A stretch of DNA of 5,681 nucleotides, taken from positions 1 through 5,681 of the forward strand of contig JAUUNJ010000182.1 of assembly GCA_030844625.1 (NCBI GenBank), read 5' to 3'. Of this stretch, positions 1 to 5,127 are shown in pieces (position 1 is the first letter of the stretch; every line of letters begins with the position of its first letter). A program made the translations under genes and the position numbers. This DNA comes from Roseburia sp. Its GTDB lineage: Bacteria; Bacillota; Clostridia; Lachnospirales; Lachnospiraceae. The notes beneath the pieces are model-generated. The model was given only the letters and a program-made list of their open reading frames with translations, searched no databases and was not told where the DNA came from.

Positions 1-16
1 AAAACTGCAAAAAAAG

Positions 17-964
17 TTATAAATTTTTTGTCGTGGGCTTGACATACGGGTGTCGCAAATCGTGGATTCTAATGCGTTTCACTCCCGCTTTTTCCGCCCC
101 TCTTGTCATTTCATGGTGCAGAAAGCTTTTTGTCAGATGAAAGATACGGTCAGTGGGAAGAATCCCGTACAATCTGCCGATATAATCTTTCAGTTCTTCA
201 CATAAGAAATCCGGCATACTTACATTTCGTTTGCTTTTCGGAGTCTTTGGGTCTGTAATTACATCTTTACCCTCCAATCGCTGATAAGATTTTGTTACCC
301 GAATGACTTTGTTATCAAAATCAATATCCTGCGGCGTGAGAGCTAACAGTTCGCCCACCCGTAATCCGCACCAATACAGTATCTGAAACGCATGATAGGA
401 ATATGGTTTGTCCTTTACCGCTTCAATGAATTTCAGATATTCCTCTTTTGTCCAGAACAGCATTTCCTCCGCTTTTCCCTTTCCCAACGGCCCCGCCTTT
501 ACAACAGGATTGCTTTTCAGTTCATAGAACCGTACCGCATGATTAAACAGTGCACTCAATTCTGATTGCAGAGTTTTCAAATAAGTCGGAGCATAGGGCT
601 TTCCTTTTTCATCACGATAGGAAATCTGTTCATTCTGCCACTGGATAATATCTTTCGGACGAATATCACGCATTTTCTTATCCTTGAAATAGGGCAGTAG
701 CTTTGTCCTCAAGATATGCTCTTTCGTCAGCCAGGTATTGTGTTTCAGTTTCGGCTTCATATCTCTTGTGTATGCCTGAACAAATTCCTCAAAAGTCATA
801 TCCAAGTCAGCCGCTTCTTTCATACGGAAATGCCGTTCCCACTCTGTTGCTTCCCGTTTGGTCTTAAATCCCCTCTTAACTTTCCGGCAATTCTTACCAG
901 TCCAGTCATAATAGTGAAAGGACACATACCATGTTCCCCGCTGTTCGTCTTTGTACGCCGCCAT
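17..964 (-). CDS. int: Tyrosine recombinase (integrase), C-terminally truncated
   Basis: A phage/ICE-type site-specific tyrosine recombinase that would integrate and excise the mobile element. The 315 residues show an N-terminal arm-binding domain (about 1-48, with GTWYVSFHYYD and KRGFKTKREA), a SAM-like core-binding domain (about 55-150) and a catalytic domain from about 165. Catalytic Arg I is R202 in CGLRVGE. The beta-hairpin lysine is in KTPKSKR (about 240-246). Box II is H301-D-L-R304-H. The protein then ends with PYVKPTTKNL, where family members (about 380-400 residues) continue through the second H/W and the nucleophilic Tyr. Both are absent, so strand cleavage should be impossible as encoded. 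The breakpoint is near positions 49-52, and the DNA beyond it is AT-rich. The ATG at 964 has the Shine-Dalgarno AAAGGAG (972-978) 7 nt upstream. The gene lies 15 nt after the excisionase stop, so the two are probably co-transcribed. Family identity is near certain; loss of function is inferred. Confidence 0.9.
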   Translation of the reverse strand: MAAYKDEQRGTWYVSFHYYDWTGKNCRKVKRGFKTKREATEWERHFRMKEAADLDMTFEEFVQAYTRDMKPKLKHNTWLTKEHILRTKLLPYFKDKKMRDIRPKDIIQWQNEQISYRDEKGKPYAPTYLKTLQSELSALFNHAVRFYELKSNPVVKAGPLGKGKAEEMLFWTKEEYLKFIEAVKDKPYSYHAFQILYWCGLRVGELLALTPQDIDFDNKVIRVTKSYQRLEGKDVITDPKTPKSKRNVSMPDFLCEELKDYIGRLYGILPTDRIFHLTKSFLHHEMTRGAEKAGVKRIRIHDLRHPYVKPTTKNL

Positions 965-979
965 AATCTCACTCCTTTC

Positions 980-1168
980 CTAATTCGCCTGTGCCATGCC
1001 ATAAAATTTTTCTTCATAGTATTTTCTGCACACTCGTCCGGCGATTGTGATAAAACCTTTTGCTTCCAGTTCTTCGTTCATCTGCCGCACCAGCTTATAA
1101 GCAAATGGTTTGGAAATGCCTAAGTCCTGCGCCACTTCTCCGGCTGTTACAAATAAATCATTTTTCAA
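980..1168 (-). CDS. Excisionase-like winged-helix DNA-binding protein
   Basis: A 62-residue protein directly upstream of the integrase, in the place where ICEs keep an excisionase or recombination directionality factor. Residues about 8-25 (VTAGEVAQDLGISKPFAY) form a MerR/excisionase-like helix-turn-helix, followed by a recognition helix KLVRQMNEEL and a basic C-terminal wing with GRVCRKYYEEKFYGM. The start is taken as TTG at 1166-1168 because GGAGG lies 8 nt upstream. An in-frame ATG at 1289-1291 would give 103 residues, but it and the ATG at 1234 lie upstream of the expected transcription start (about 1214) of the promoter at 1221-1249. The extra 41 residues would also be a Lys/Leu/Ile-rich translation of the operator repeats. 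The role (bending DNA at the attachment sites, or regulating int) is inferred from position and fold. It could instead be purely a transcription regulator of int. Confidence 0.8.
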   Translation of the reverse strand: MKNDLFVTAGEVAQDLGISKPFAYKLVRQMNEELEAKGFITIAGRVCRKYYEEKFYGMAQAN

Positions 1169-1195
1169 ATACACGTCCTCCTTTTGGATTTTTAA

Positions 1196-1296
1196 CTTTT
1201 TTGTTAAGTTCTGTATTTTCAGTATACTTAACATTTCTGCTATTGTCAATAGCTTTTTTGTTAAGTTTATCTTTTTTATTAAATTTAGCATTTCTG
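1196..1296. repeat. 57-bp-offset imperfect direct repeat over the xis promoter
   Basis: Two roughly 44-bp copies, 1196-1239 and 1253-1296, are offset by exactly 57 bp. Each begins with the identical 15-mer CTTTTTTGTTAAGTT (1196-1210 and 1253-1267) and ends with TTA(A/G)CATTTCTG (1228-1239 and 1285-1296). The middle is diverged; overall about 34 of 44 positions match. The minus-strand motif AACTTAAC occurs at 1203-1210 and 1260-1267, with GTTAAGT in the opposite orientation at 1226-1232. These flank and overlap the leftward -35/-10 elements. The layout fits operators for the excisionase-like protein or the Xre regulator at 1872-2441, but binding is inferred. Confidence 0.6.
1221..1249 (-). promoter_or_regulatory. 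Leftward sigma-A promoter for excisionase-integrase
   Basis: On the minus strand, -35 TTGACA (1244-1249) and -10 TATACT (1221-1226) are separated by exactly 17 bp (1227-1243). The match to consensus is 6/6 and 5/6. Transcription should start near 1214, leaving about 45 nt of leader before the TTG start at 1168. The -10 is preceded by GTTAAGT, which is part of a repeated motif around this promoter, so repression by a DNA-binding protein seems likely. Confidence 0.8.
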
Positions 1297-1307
1297 ATAA
1301 GTTTTTG

Positions 1308-1336
1308 TTGCCGTATTATTTTAGGTATGCTACAAT
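1308..1336 (+). promoter_or_regulatory. Rightward promoter for the acetyltransferase operon
   Basis: -35 TTGCCG (1308-1313), a 17-bp spacer, and -10 TACAAT (1331-1336). The -35 matches consensus at 4 of 6 positions and the -10 at 5 of 6. It diverges from the leftward promoter at 1221-1249, with the direct repeats lying between and under the pair. Transcription from about 1343 would leave a short leader before the AGGAGGG ribosome binding site at 1363-1369. Confidence 0.65.
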
Positions 1337-1373
1337 GTAAGAAACGGGATAACTATTTTCACAGGAGGGCTTT

Positions 1374-1847
1374 ATGGAATACACGATACGAGAAATGACG
1401 GTAATGGAATATCCTCTATTGAATGAATTTCTATACGAAGCTATTTTTATTCCAGACGGTATAAAGCCGCCACCGAAAAATATTATCGCTTCTCCCGAAT
1501 TACAAATTTATGTTGACCGCTTCGGGGCATCAAAAGCTGATTTCGCATTAGTCGCAGAAGTTGAACAAAAAATCATTGGTGCTGTCTGGGTACGCATTAT
1601 ACACGATTACGGACATATTGATGATGAAACGCCCTCTCTTGCCATCTCTCTATACAAAGAATACCGGGGACAGGGGATAGGAACCGATATGATGAAAGAA
1701 ATGCTATCTTTGTTGAAAACACATGGTTATAAACGTGTTTCACTTTCTGTTCAAAAGGCTAATTATGCGGCTGAAATGTATCGAAAAATCGGCTTTGATA
1801 TTATACGGGAAAACAAAGAAGAATGGATTATGGTGTGTAATTTGTAA
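1374..1847 (+). CDS. GNAT-family N-acetyltransferase
   Basis: A 157-residue single-domain GCN5-related acetyltransferase, which transfers an acetyl group from acetyl-CoA to an amine on a small molecule, peptide or protein. Motif A, the CoA pyrophosphate-binding loop, is YRGQGIG at 97-103, after beta-4 around SLAISLYKEY (88-97). Motif B is seen as the N130-Y131-A-A-E-M-Y136-R-K-I-G140-F segment, typical of the fold. The length is normal for an intact GNAT. The ATG at 1374 has AGGAGGG (1363-1369) 4 nt upstream and a promoter at 1308-1336. The Xre regulator starts 24 nt downstream, so the two are probably co-transcribed. The substrate is unknown. Possible roles are detoxification or antibiotic modification, or a GNAT-type toxin paired with the following HTH protein. 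No aminoglycoside or streptothricin subfamily signature could be recognised. Confidence 0.88.
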   Translation: MEYTIREMTVMEYPLLNEFLYEAIFIPDGIKPPPKNIIASPELQIYVDRFGASKADFALVAEVEQKIIGAVWVRIIHDYGHIDDETPSLAISLYKEYRGQGIGTDMMKEMLSLLKTHGYKRVSLSVQKANYAAEMYRKIGFDIIRENKEEWIMVCNL

Positions 1848-1871
1848 ATTTTAAAGAAAGGACACAGAATT

Positions 1872-2441
1872 ATGACACTGGGAGAACGAATTAAGAGAAT
1901 CCGCACATTTCGGGGATTAACACAACGGGAACTAGGATTGAAGCTGGGATATGAGGAGCGCAACGCTGATGTTCGTGTAGCACAATATGAATCCGGCTAT
2001 CGTGTTCCCAAAAAAGATACTCTCATGGAAATTGCCAAAATTTTGAATGTCAACTATATCAATTTTATTACCGAAGCCCCCGGCTGCGCCGAGGACATTA
2101 TGCAGACTTTTTTCTGGCTTGACGAGGACAACCGCAATACCTTTCATCTGTTCCAGCTTGTCCGCAATACCGGCAAGTGCAATTCCTTCGATGATAAGTC
2201 TGTCCGATATAATGATACTGATGAATGGCCCGCTCATGCCCCTGTCGCTATGTGGATTGATTACGGTCTTGTAAATGAATTTCTACGTGAATGGTGTCTG
2301 CGGAAAGAACAGCTAAAAAGCGGAGAAATTTCAGAGGACGAATATTTTGAATGGAAAATCAACTGGCCTGCTTCCAGCAGTAGCGTTGATGAAAAGGGAA
2401 ATGACAAGAAAAATAACAGTTATCAGTGGAGAAATCAATAA
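1872..2441 (+). CDS. Xre-family helix-turn-helix regulator with a C-terminal effector-like domain
   Basis: A 189-residue cytoplasmic DNA-binding protein. Residues about 3-68 are a Cro/CI-type HTH: LGERIKRIRTFRGLTQRELG (helices 1-2), then VRVAQYESGYRVPKKDTL (recognition helix and turn) and the packing helix LMEIAKILNV. Residues 72-166 form a second, Trp- and acid-rich region with WIDYGLVNEFLREW (128-141) and GEISEDEYFEWKINWP (151-166). I read this as an oligomerisation or sensing part; its function is unknown. The last roughly 20 residues are Ser/Lys/Asn-rich and look like a loose tail. The Shine-Dalgarno AAAGGA (1857-1862) is 9 nt before the ATG. Its stop overlaps the next gene's ATG. It is a likely repressor of this operon and perhaps of the xis-int promoter. 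An antitoxin-like role for a neighbour is possible but unproven. Confidence 0.85.
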   Translation: MTLGERIKRIRTFRGLTQRELGLKLGYEERNADVRVAQYESGYRVPKKDTLMEIAKILNVNYINFITEAPGCAEDIMQTFFWLDEDNRNTFHLFQLVRNTGKCNSFDDKSVRYNDTDEWPAHAPVAMWIDYGLVNEFLREWCLRKEQLKSGEISEDEYFEWKINWPASSSSVDEKGNDKKNNSYQWRNQ

Positions 2442-3298
2442 TGGATAAATTACAATACGACAGTTTTTATAAATTTATCGTTTCAGTTGGTATTGTTTTA
2501 ATTGTTGCGCCATTATTTTGCTTGCATTATTTAGTTTCTGGTTCATATGATATTATCATGACACAAGAAGAAGCAAACAATTTATCAGAAATTTCTTCTG
2601 ACTTTTTAAGTATCAAAATACAATACGTTCAAAATATATTTAAATACTTACCCATCATTTGTATTGTGTTTATTATTATTGGTGTAATTTTTACTTTCTG
2701 GGGATGTTTAAAATGGCTTCAAATACAAAAAACTTTAGATCAAATAACTAAATTGGATTTAGAAGAAAAAGAATTGCATATTCAAAGTATGTCTGCTCAA
2801 GAAATTGCTGAAAAGGTCATAAATGAAGACATTGAGAACCATGAAAACTCAAACTCTGATTCTCAAATAACCCCTTCTAATTCAACAGCTTCCTCTCGAA
2901 TCAGAAAAGCTTTTGAAATAGAAGATGCCTGCTATAGTTATCTGAAGAATAAACTCAAACGCAAGTATAATGTCCATCAAAATGTCAAAGTTGGTAATTG
3001 CGATTATGATATTATTGCATCTTCAAAATATAATAACATTGATTTATTATATGAAATCAAATACTGGAATAATCCTGTTTCAAAGGCTACACTTGCCCGA
3101 CTAGTTAATCAAATTGAAAAGCGTGGTATTTCATACGAAAATACTGCTCACAGAAATTTTCGTTTTATTATCTTAATTATATCTCAAGAAGATTGCTTTT
3201 CAGAGACTACGGATTATTTAAACAACCTAATTTCGCATAAAAATCTATCGTTTGTCTCTATTGAGTCTATGAAAGAAGAACAACTATTCTCTGAATAG
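2441..3298 (+). CDS. Two-TM membrane protein with PD-(D/E)XK nuclease-like cytoplasmic domain
   Basis: No named family recognised. The 285 residues show TM1 (about 12-31, VSVGIVLIVAPLF), an external loop of about 36 residues, and TM2 (about 68-92, PIICIVFIIIGVIF). Then follow a charged helical stretch likely to form a coiled coil (about 93-130), a Ser/Asn/Thr-rich linker (about 131-152), and an alpha/beta domain from about 155 to 275. Positive residues after TM2 place this domain in the cytoplasm. It carries a restriction-endonuclease-like arrangement: helix with E159/E161, D188-Y-D190, strand LLYE205-I-K207-Y, then a helix with Q224. The ATG at 2441 overlaps the upstream stop (TAATG), and GGAG at 2428-2431 is 9 nt upstream. 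An in-frame GTG at 2426 is less likely because it lacks that site. Base use is clearly more AT-rich than that of the two genes before it, suggesting separate acquisition. The inferred role is a membrane-anchored nuclease, perhaps in phage or plasmid defence. The fold call rests on motif spacing alone. Confidence 0.7.
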   Translation: MDKLQYDSFYKFIVSVGIVLIVAPLFCLHYLVSGSYDIIMTQEEANNLSEISSDFLSIKIQYVQNIFKYLPIICIVFIIIGVIFTFWGCLKWLQIQKTLDQITKLDLEEKELHIQSMSAQEIAEKVINEDIENHENSNSDSQITPSNSTASSRIRKAFEIEDACYSYLKNKLKRKYNVHQNVKVGNCDYDIIASSKYNNIDLLYEIKYWNNPVSKATLARLVNQIEKRGISYENTAHRNFRFIILIISQEDCFSETTDYLNNLISHKNLSFVSIESMKEEQLFSE

Positions 3299-3327
3299 GT
3301 ATCAAAAAGGTATCACAACACATACTA

Positions 3328-3367
3328 AGAGCCAGGAAGTCCGCTGTTTATGCGGCTTCCCGGCTCT
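3328..3367 (+). terminator. GC-rich hairpin after the nuclease operon
   Basis: The left arm AGAGCCAGGAAGTCCGC (3328-3344) pairs with the right arm GCGGCTTCCCGGCTCT (3352-3367) around the 7-nt loop TGTTTAT. There is one A-C mismatch and one bulged T. It sits 29 nt after the stop at 3298. The following sequence, CTGTTTACTACT, is a poor T-tract, so this may be a weak intrinsic terminator or a stem that protects the 3' end of the transcript. Confidence 0.6.
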
Positions 3368-3523
3368 CTGTTTACTACTCGAATTCGATTTCGTAAGGCT
3401 GATTTTTAGTATTTTCTTTCATATTAAATACTATTCTCCTTGACTTTTCAGCCTTAAAATTTGTATTATTTATATCTATTTGGATTATTAACATCACGAT
3501 AACATCATATTGTCAACTACGTT
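3368..3523. other. Intergenic AT-rich spacer with nested inverted repeats
   Basis: No coding sequence is supported here; it lies between two convergent operons. It contains the perfect palindrome TCGAATTCGA (3379-3388). It also holds a nested pair of perfect inverted repeats: TAAGGCTGA (3394-3402) with TCAGCCTTA (3448-3456), and inside it AGTATTT (3408-3414) with AAATACT (3426-3432). TAACATCA occurs twice at 3489-3496 and 3500-3507, 11 bp apart. No T-run follows the outer stem in either direction, so a terminator is not a good explanation. It could be a structured RNA, a protein-binding site, or the junction between two mobile modules. Confidence 0.4.
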
Positions 3524-3709
3524 CTAATTAACTTTTGCAATCCTTTTTTCTCTCATCCTTGCAAACTCATGTGCGGCTTTAAGGCTTTCGCTCATTGCCT
3601 TCGCATATCTTTTTTCTTCTTTTTCCCGTTCTGTTTCATTGTACCACCCCCAACTATTACCATAGTAGCATTTTTCTGTTGCATTCAAGTTCTGGTGTGT
3701 ATTTCTCAT
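3524..3709 (-). CDS. Small hypothetical protein, 61 residues
   Basis: Not recognised. The N-terminal half (1-27) is Asn/Tyr/Trp-rich (YYGNSWGWYNETE). The rest (about 26-58) is a continuous, strongly charged helix with REKEEKRYAKAM and EFARMREKRIAKV, basic overall and possibly nucleic-acid or partner binding. There is no TM segment or signal peptide. It is supported as a real gene by GAGG 7 nt before the ATG and by its position 13 nt after the stop of the small HTH regulator on the same strand, which implies co-transcription from the promoter at 3975-4003. It could be a modulator of that regulator or simply accessory cargo. Confidence 0.55.
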   Translation of the reverse strand: MRNTHQNLNATEKCYYGNSWGWYNETEREKEEKRYAKAMSESLKAAHEFARMREKRIAKVN

Positions 3710-3722
3710 ATTTTTACCTCAT

Positions 3723-3926
3723 CTACTCATCCTTTAACACTTCTATTACATCTTCTATCCTGCAATCCAGCTTCTGGCATATCCCGTCAATGTGTTTCAT
3801 CTCTACATATTGATTCTTTGACAGCCTAGACAAAGTCCCGGCGCTGAAGCCTACCATATTCATGAGCTGTGTCTTCTTAATATCCTTGTCGATAAGTGTC
3901 TTCCATAATGGTCTATATGATATCAT
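3723..3926 (-). CDS. Small Cro/CI-type HTH transcriptional regulator
   Basis: A 67-residue Xre-superfamily protein consisting of little more than the DNA-binding domain, of the compact type common in Firmicutes mobile elements. It opens with MISYRPLWKTLIDKDIKKTQL (helix 1), followed by LMNMVGFSAGTLSRLSKN (21-38) as the helix-turn-helix. The C-terminal packing helices contain IDGICQKLDCRIEDVIEV. The ATG at 3926 has GGAG 5 nt upstream. It is transcribed from a perfect-consensus promoter and diverges from the amidoligase operon. The TTCTAAC/GTTAGAA palindrome at 4011-4026 lies just upstream of its -35 and is a natural candidate operator. It therefore probably controls itself and the amidoligase operon; that binding is inferred. 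Confidence 0.88.
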   Translation of the reverse strand: MISYRPLWKTLIDKDIKKTQLMNMVGFSAGTLSRLSKNQYVEMKHIDGICQKLDCRIEDVIEVLKDE

Positions 3927-3974
3927 CTTTTCTCCTTTTTATCAATTCGGTAACTGTGTTTCTGTTTTTACTCA

Positions 3975-4003
3975 ATTATAATCCAACACCTTATTCCTGT
4001 CAA
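3975..4003 (-). promoter_or_regulatory. Consensus leftward promoter for the small HTH regulator
   Basis: On the minus strand, -35 TTGACA (3998-4003) and -10 TATAAT (3975-3980) are separated by 17 bp (3981-3997), a perfect match to the housekeeping consensus. Transcription would begin near 3968, about 42 nt before the ATG at 3926. Such a strong promoter for a small regulator usually implies tight repression, and a palindrome abuts the -35 upstream. Confidence 0.88.
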
Positions 4004-4010
4004 TATTTTA

Positions 4011-4026
4011 TTCTAACTTGTTAGAA
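4011..4026. promoter_or_regulatory. Candidate operator palindrome
   Basis: TTCTAAC-TT-GTTAGAA, with perfect 7-bp arms and a 2-bp centre, lies 7 bp upstream of the leftward -35 and 29 bp upstream of the rightward -35 at 4056. Size and symmetry suit a dimeric Xre/Cro protein, most simply the one encoded at 3723-3926. A further half-site, GTTAGAA, lies at 4119-4125 in the amidoligase leader. Confidence 0.6.
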
Positions 4027-4055
4027 ATTTTATTCAACTTTTTGTATCAAAACTA

Positions 4056-4083
4056 TTGACGTACAGTGTACATATGGTAATAT
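4056..4083 (+). promoter_or_regulatory. Rightward extended -10 promoter with internal palindrome, amidoligase operon
   Basis: -35 TTGACG (4056-4061), a 16-bp spacer, and TAATAT (4078-4083) preceded by TGG, giving an extended -10 (TGnTAATAT). The spacer carries the interrupted palindrome GTACA-G-TGTAC (4061-4071), whose first base is the last base of the -35. A protein bound there would block RNA polymerase directly. The leader from about 4090 to 4155 is A-rich and contains the GTTAGAA half-site. Confidence 0.65.
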
Positions 4084-4142
4084 ACAACCAACAACAGAAC
4101 AGAAGAAACTTACAACAAGTTAGAATTTTAATTTTACAAAAT

Positions 4143-4158
4143 GGAGGAAAACAATATG
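4143..4158 (+). promoter_or_regulatory. Ribosome binding site deciding the amidoligase start
   Basis: GGAGG (4143-4147) lies 8 nt before ATG 4156-4158. An ATG at 4141 in the same frame begins inside this ribosome binding site and has only an AT-rich run upstream with no Shine-Dalgarno, so 4156 is the preferred start. Confidence 0.8.
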
Positions 4159-5082
4159 TTAAAGGAACAGAGATTTGGAGTAGAAGTTGAAATGACAGGA
4201 ATCAGCAGAAAGAAAGCTGCAGATGTTCTTGCAGAAGTGTTCGGAGCAATCGCAGGTGAGCCAGACGGTACCTGCTATCACACACGCATCATCAAGGACC
4301 AGAAGGACCGCAAATGGAAAGTCATGAGAGATTCATCTATCACACCGGTAAGAAACGACAATTCAAATGCTCCGATGGATGAATACAGAGTAGAAATGGT
4401 TACACCACCCCTCAACTATGAAGACATTGAGCTCCTGCAGGTCGTTATAAGAAAGCTCCGCGAGAACGGAGCAAAATCCCATCGCAGCTGTGGTATTCAC
4501 ATCCATGTTGACGGAGCCAATCACACAGCGGCATCTCTCAGAAGACTGGTAAGTTTCATGACAGCTAGGCAGGATCTGATCTATGAGGCTCTTGAAATCG
4601 GTGATCGTGAAAACAGCTGGTGTCACAAGCTTAACAAAACACTCCTTAATGCAATGAAAAAGGACAAGAACCTCACGAACGAAAAAGCAGAGGAAATCTG
4701 GTACAGCAGTGCAAACGACGGTTACTGTGGGGGCATAGACCATCAGCATTACAATTCCACAAGATACCATGGTGTGAATCTCCATGCTTTTTTCACAAAA
4801 GGTACAGTTGAGTTCAGACTTTTCAACAGCACGCTTCATGCTGGAAAAATAAAGGCATACATTCAGTTCTGTTTAGCTGTATCTGCATGGGCTATCACCT
4901 CCAACGACAAGCTGGTGTTCCGTTCTATGGACAATTACACTGCAGAGCAGAAAGTTACAATCATGAGAAACATCCTTACTCACAGACTTGGTCTCTATGG
5001 GGACGAATTTAAGACCTGCCGGCTTCACATGATGAACCCTTTGAAGAAAGCCGCAGGCATGGCAGTAAGAGAAGCTGCGTAA
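4156..5082 (+). CDS. Amidoligase (glutamine synthetase/GCS-like fold, Amidoligase_2 type)
   Basis: A 308-residue cytoplasmic enzyme of the glutamine-synthetase/glutamate-cysteine-ligase-like amidoligase superfamily. Members use ATP to activate a carboxylate and join it to an amine. Active-site landmarks appear in the expected order: FGVEVEMTG (7-15, metal-binding E10 and E12), RDSSI (58-62), YRVEMVTPP (77-85, E80), SCGIHIHVD (111-119, H115 and H117), RYHGVNLH (203-210, R203 and N208) and GTVEFRLFNSTL (216-227, E219 and R221). All key residues are present, so it is probably active. Its length is typical of the family. It is the first gene of an operon with a 59-residue protein and a cyclotransferase, divergent from a small HTH repressor. 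The substrate is unknown; a gamma-glutamyl or other amide bond on a peptide, protein or metabolite is inferred from family and context. Codon use is balanced and less AT-rich than in the membrane nuclease gene. Confidence 0.9.
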   Translation: MLKEQRFGVEVEMTGISRKKAADVLAEVFGAIAGEPDGTCYHTRIIKDQKDRKWKVMRDSSITPVRNDNSNAPMDEYRVEMVTPPLNYEDIELLQVVIRKLRENGAKSHRSCGIHIHVDGANHTAASLRRLVSFMTARQDLIYEALEIGDRENSWCHKLNKTLLNAMKKDKNLTNEKAEEIWYSSANDGYCGGIDHQHYNSTRYHGVNLHAFFTKGTVEFRLFNSTLHAGKIKAYIQFCLAVSAWAITSNDKLVFRSMDNYTAEQKVTIMRNILTHRLGLYGDEFKTCRLHMMNPLKKAAGMAVREAA

Positions 5083-5127
5083 CACAGTCCGCTGACCTAT
5101 CGGCATGACGGGGAGAATGGAGATAAT

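Larger units (their letters stand above)
4010..4126. repeat. 13-bp inverted repeat bracketing the rightward promoter
   Basis: ATTCTAACTTGTT (4010-4022) and its exact reverse complement AACAAGTTAGAAT (4114-4126) flank the rightward promoter and transcription start at a centre-to-centre distance of about 104 bp. Each copy contains a regulator half-site. Two sites about ten helical turns apart could support repression by DNA looping; this is inference. Confidence 0.55.

Noticed and set aside
716..1123. Rightward open frame across the integrase start and excisionase
   Set aside because: It is antisense to two well-supported genes, has no ribosome binding site, and is rich in Phe/Cys/His typical of a shadow frame.
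1060..1398. Rightward open frames over the xis promoter region
   Set aside because: Their Phe/Leu/Ser-rich translation comes from the T-rich operator repeats. They overlap the promoters and the start of the acetyltransferase gene.
1932..2237. Leftward open frame inside the Xre gene
   Set aside because: Antisense shadow of a clear HTH protein, with no domain and no ribosome binding site.
2426..2440. GTG start giving a 290-residue membrane protein
   Set aside because: The GGAG at 2428-2431 lies within that extension and is well spaced for the ATG at 2441, which also forms the TAATG coupling.
3298..3315. GGTATCA repeated at 3298-3304 and 3309-3315, considered as attachment or integrase arm sites
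   Set aside because: Only two short copies, with no matching sequence near the integrase end of the window; too weak to call an attachment site.
3569..3829. Rightward open frames opposite the small HTH operon
   Set aside because: Phe/Ser/His-rich shadows of the two leftward genes with no ribosome binding site.
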